64,000 nucleotides of DNA from NCBI RefSeq assembly GCF_047496725.1, contig NC_132971.1, positions 16,486,001 through 16,550,000 on the forward strand. The letters run 5' to 3'. This DNA is from Anoplolepis gracilipes. Taxonomy: Eukaryota > Arthropoda > Insecta > Hymenoptera > Formicidae. Both the position numbers and the translations under genes were made by a program. Positions 63,010 through 64,000 of the stretch are shown one piece after another; within the stretch, counting starts at the first letter, position 1, and every line of letters begins with the position of its first letter. The notes under the pieces are model-generated. The model was not told where the DNA came from. It saw only the letters and a program-made list of their open reading frames with translations, and did no database searches.

Positions 63010-63963
63010 CCAGTCACAGTAAAATAAGAGTAATGCACGTTATTATTACGAAATCTACAAGAGCGATATTCGAATAAAATTATTTCACACAAGATTCATT
63101 TTTCATACGCAAACCAATAACGTCCTGTAATGCGACGAACGTTGGTTGTAGCGGATAAAATAAAGATAATTTGTGCTAGTTACTCGCGTTTCCTATCTTT
63201 CATAAAGCTCGACGCGCTCGCGGCGCGAAATTATTCCTAACGCGCAACAGGAGACTCATTTTTCGCGAGAAATCCGGCCTTCGCGCGGTCACGGCCGACT
63301 TAATGAGCGCATCCGAAACCGGAGGCTGCGCCGGCTGCTGCGTCCGGAAAGTGAAACTCGCGATTACGAGAATGCGAGAGCACGAGACGGGTCAATATAT
63401 GTATATGCGCACACAAGGCGGGAATGCGTGAGATAAAACAAAACGTGTATATACCGTCGTTTCGGCTGCGAGACGATAAGAAATGCCTTTTGGTCTCGCG
63501 TGTCAGGTTATTTCGCTCGTTCTGAATATTTATAAGGGCTGTCCGTCAAGGGGTTGGGCCGAGAGAGGAGCGAACCCGCGTGCATTTTCATTTTAGAGTT
63601 ACAGAGCTGCCAGATTGGAGAAAGGAGATACTATAAGTGAAATATTAAATTCCCATCTATCTCTCGGTTCTCTTTTTCCGATTTACCTGTCGCTTGGGTG
63701 GACGAACGTAATGTCCTTCGAGACTCTCCTCGGCGGCAATTAGATCGTTTTTAGGATCGGTGTCTGGATAATTCAATCGTCTTGAAAATACCATGCAAAA
63801 GCTTGTGCTTACGGTAATCTCGGTAAACTGATAGTAACAAGCTGTCGCTACTGCGACGGGCATGGTTGTATACGTGATTTATATCGATTTGCATCGTTCT
63901 CTCGCAGACGATCTTCCGACAACCGATATGCGTCGTATCTTAATTAACGTTTCTCGACTAATG

Positions 63964-63966
<3 letters not shown>
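63010..63966. other. CpG-rich island, no gene recognised
   Basis: From about 63090 to 63950 the sequence is CpG-rich. Only a 68-codon minus frame (63657-63863) is open at length, and it is not recognised. An octamer ATTTGCAT lies at 63887. Confidence 0.5.

Positions 63967-64000
<34 letters not shown>
63967..64000 (+). repeat. (TA)n microsatellite cut by the window edge
   Basis: At least 17 TA units run to the last base; the true length is unknown. Confidence 0.95.

Overview
The window looks like nuclear DNA of an insect. The best guess is a hymenopteran such as an ant: it is AT-rich overall, CpG is not depleted, there are many (CT)n, (GT)n and (AT)n microsatellites, and small terminal-inverted-repeat elements are present. 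The species call is an inference from style; no gene confirms it.

No protein-coding gene, tRNA, rRNA or snRNA could be recognised in 64 kb. The open frames of 60-193 codons sit mostly in GC/CpG-rich islands where stop codons are rare. They are often open on both strands at once, and none shows a domain known to me. The window is therefore best read as a gene desert or the inside of a very large intron. Weak gene-like signals are a possible 3' UTR end at about 0.96-1.45 kb, exon-like islands at 13.5 kb and 27.3-27.6 kb, and a 50-residue single-membrane-span frame at 30.2-30.4 kb (minus strand).

Layout: 0-13 kb is a mosaic of GC islands and AT-rich spacers, with a diverged interspersed repeat (4.8-5.2 kb), a diverged local duplication around a TAATTGATCAATT core (6.8 and 7.3 kb), and (AT)22 and (CT)n tracts. 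From 17.4 to 29.1 kb two copies of one TA-flanked non-autonomous DNA element lie in opposite orientation, and one carries a nested, almost perfect 114-bp hairpin. At 34.1 kb there is a 71-nt miRNA-precursor-like hairpin, inside a 32-40 kb stretch rich in POU octamer sites. At 42.3 kb there is a canonical G-quadruplex motif and at 46.5 kb an AT-rich tandem duplication. From 49 to 58 kb hairpins, (CT)n, poly(T) and short GC-rich tandem repeats occur. At 61.7-63.0 kb a (TA)28 tract, the second copy of the 4.8-kb repeat and a 660-bp foldback-like element lie side by side. The window ends inside a (TA)n run.

Because no genes are identified, no pathway or operon logic can be given. The items of most interest are the nested hairpin element, the miRNA-like hairpin, the octamer cluster, the foldback element and the two exon-like islands.
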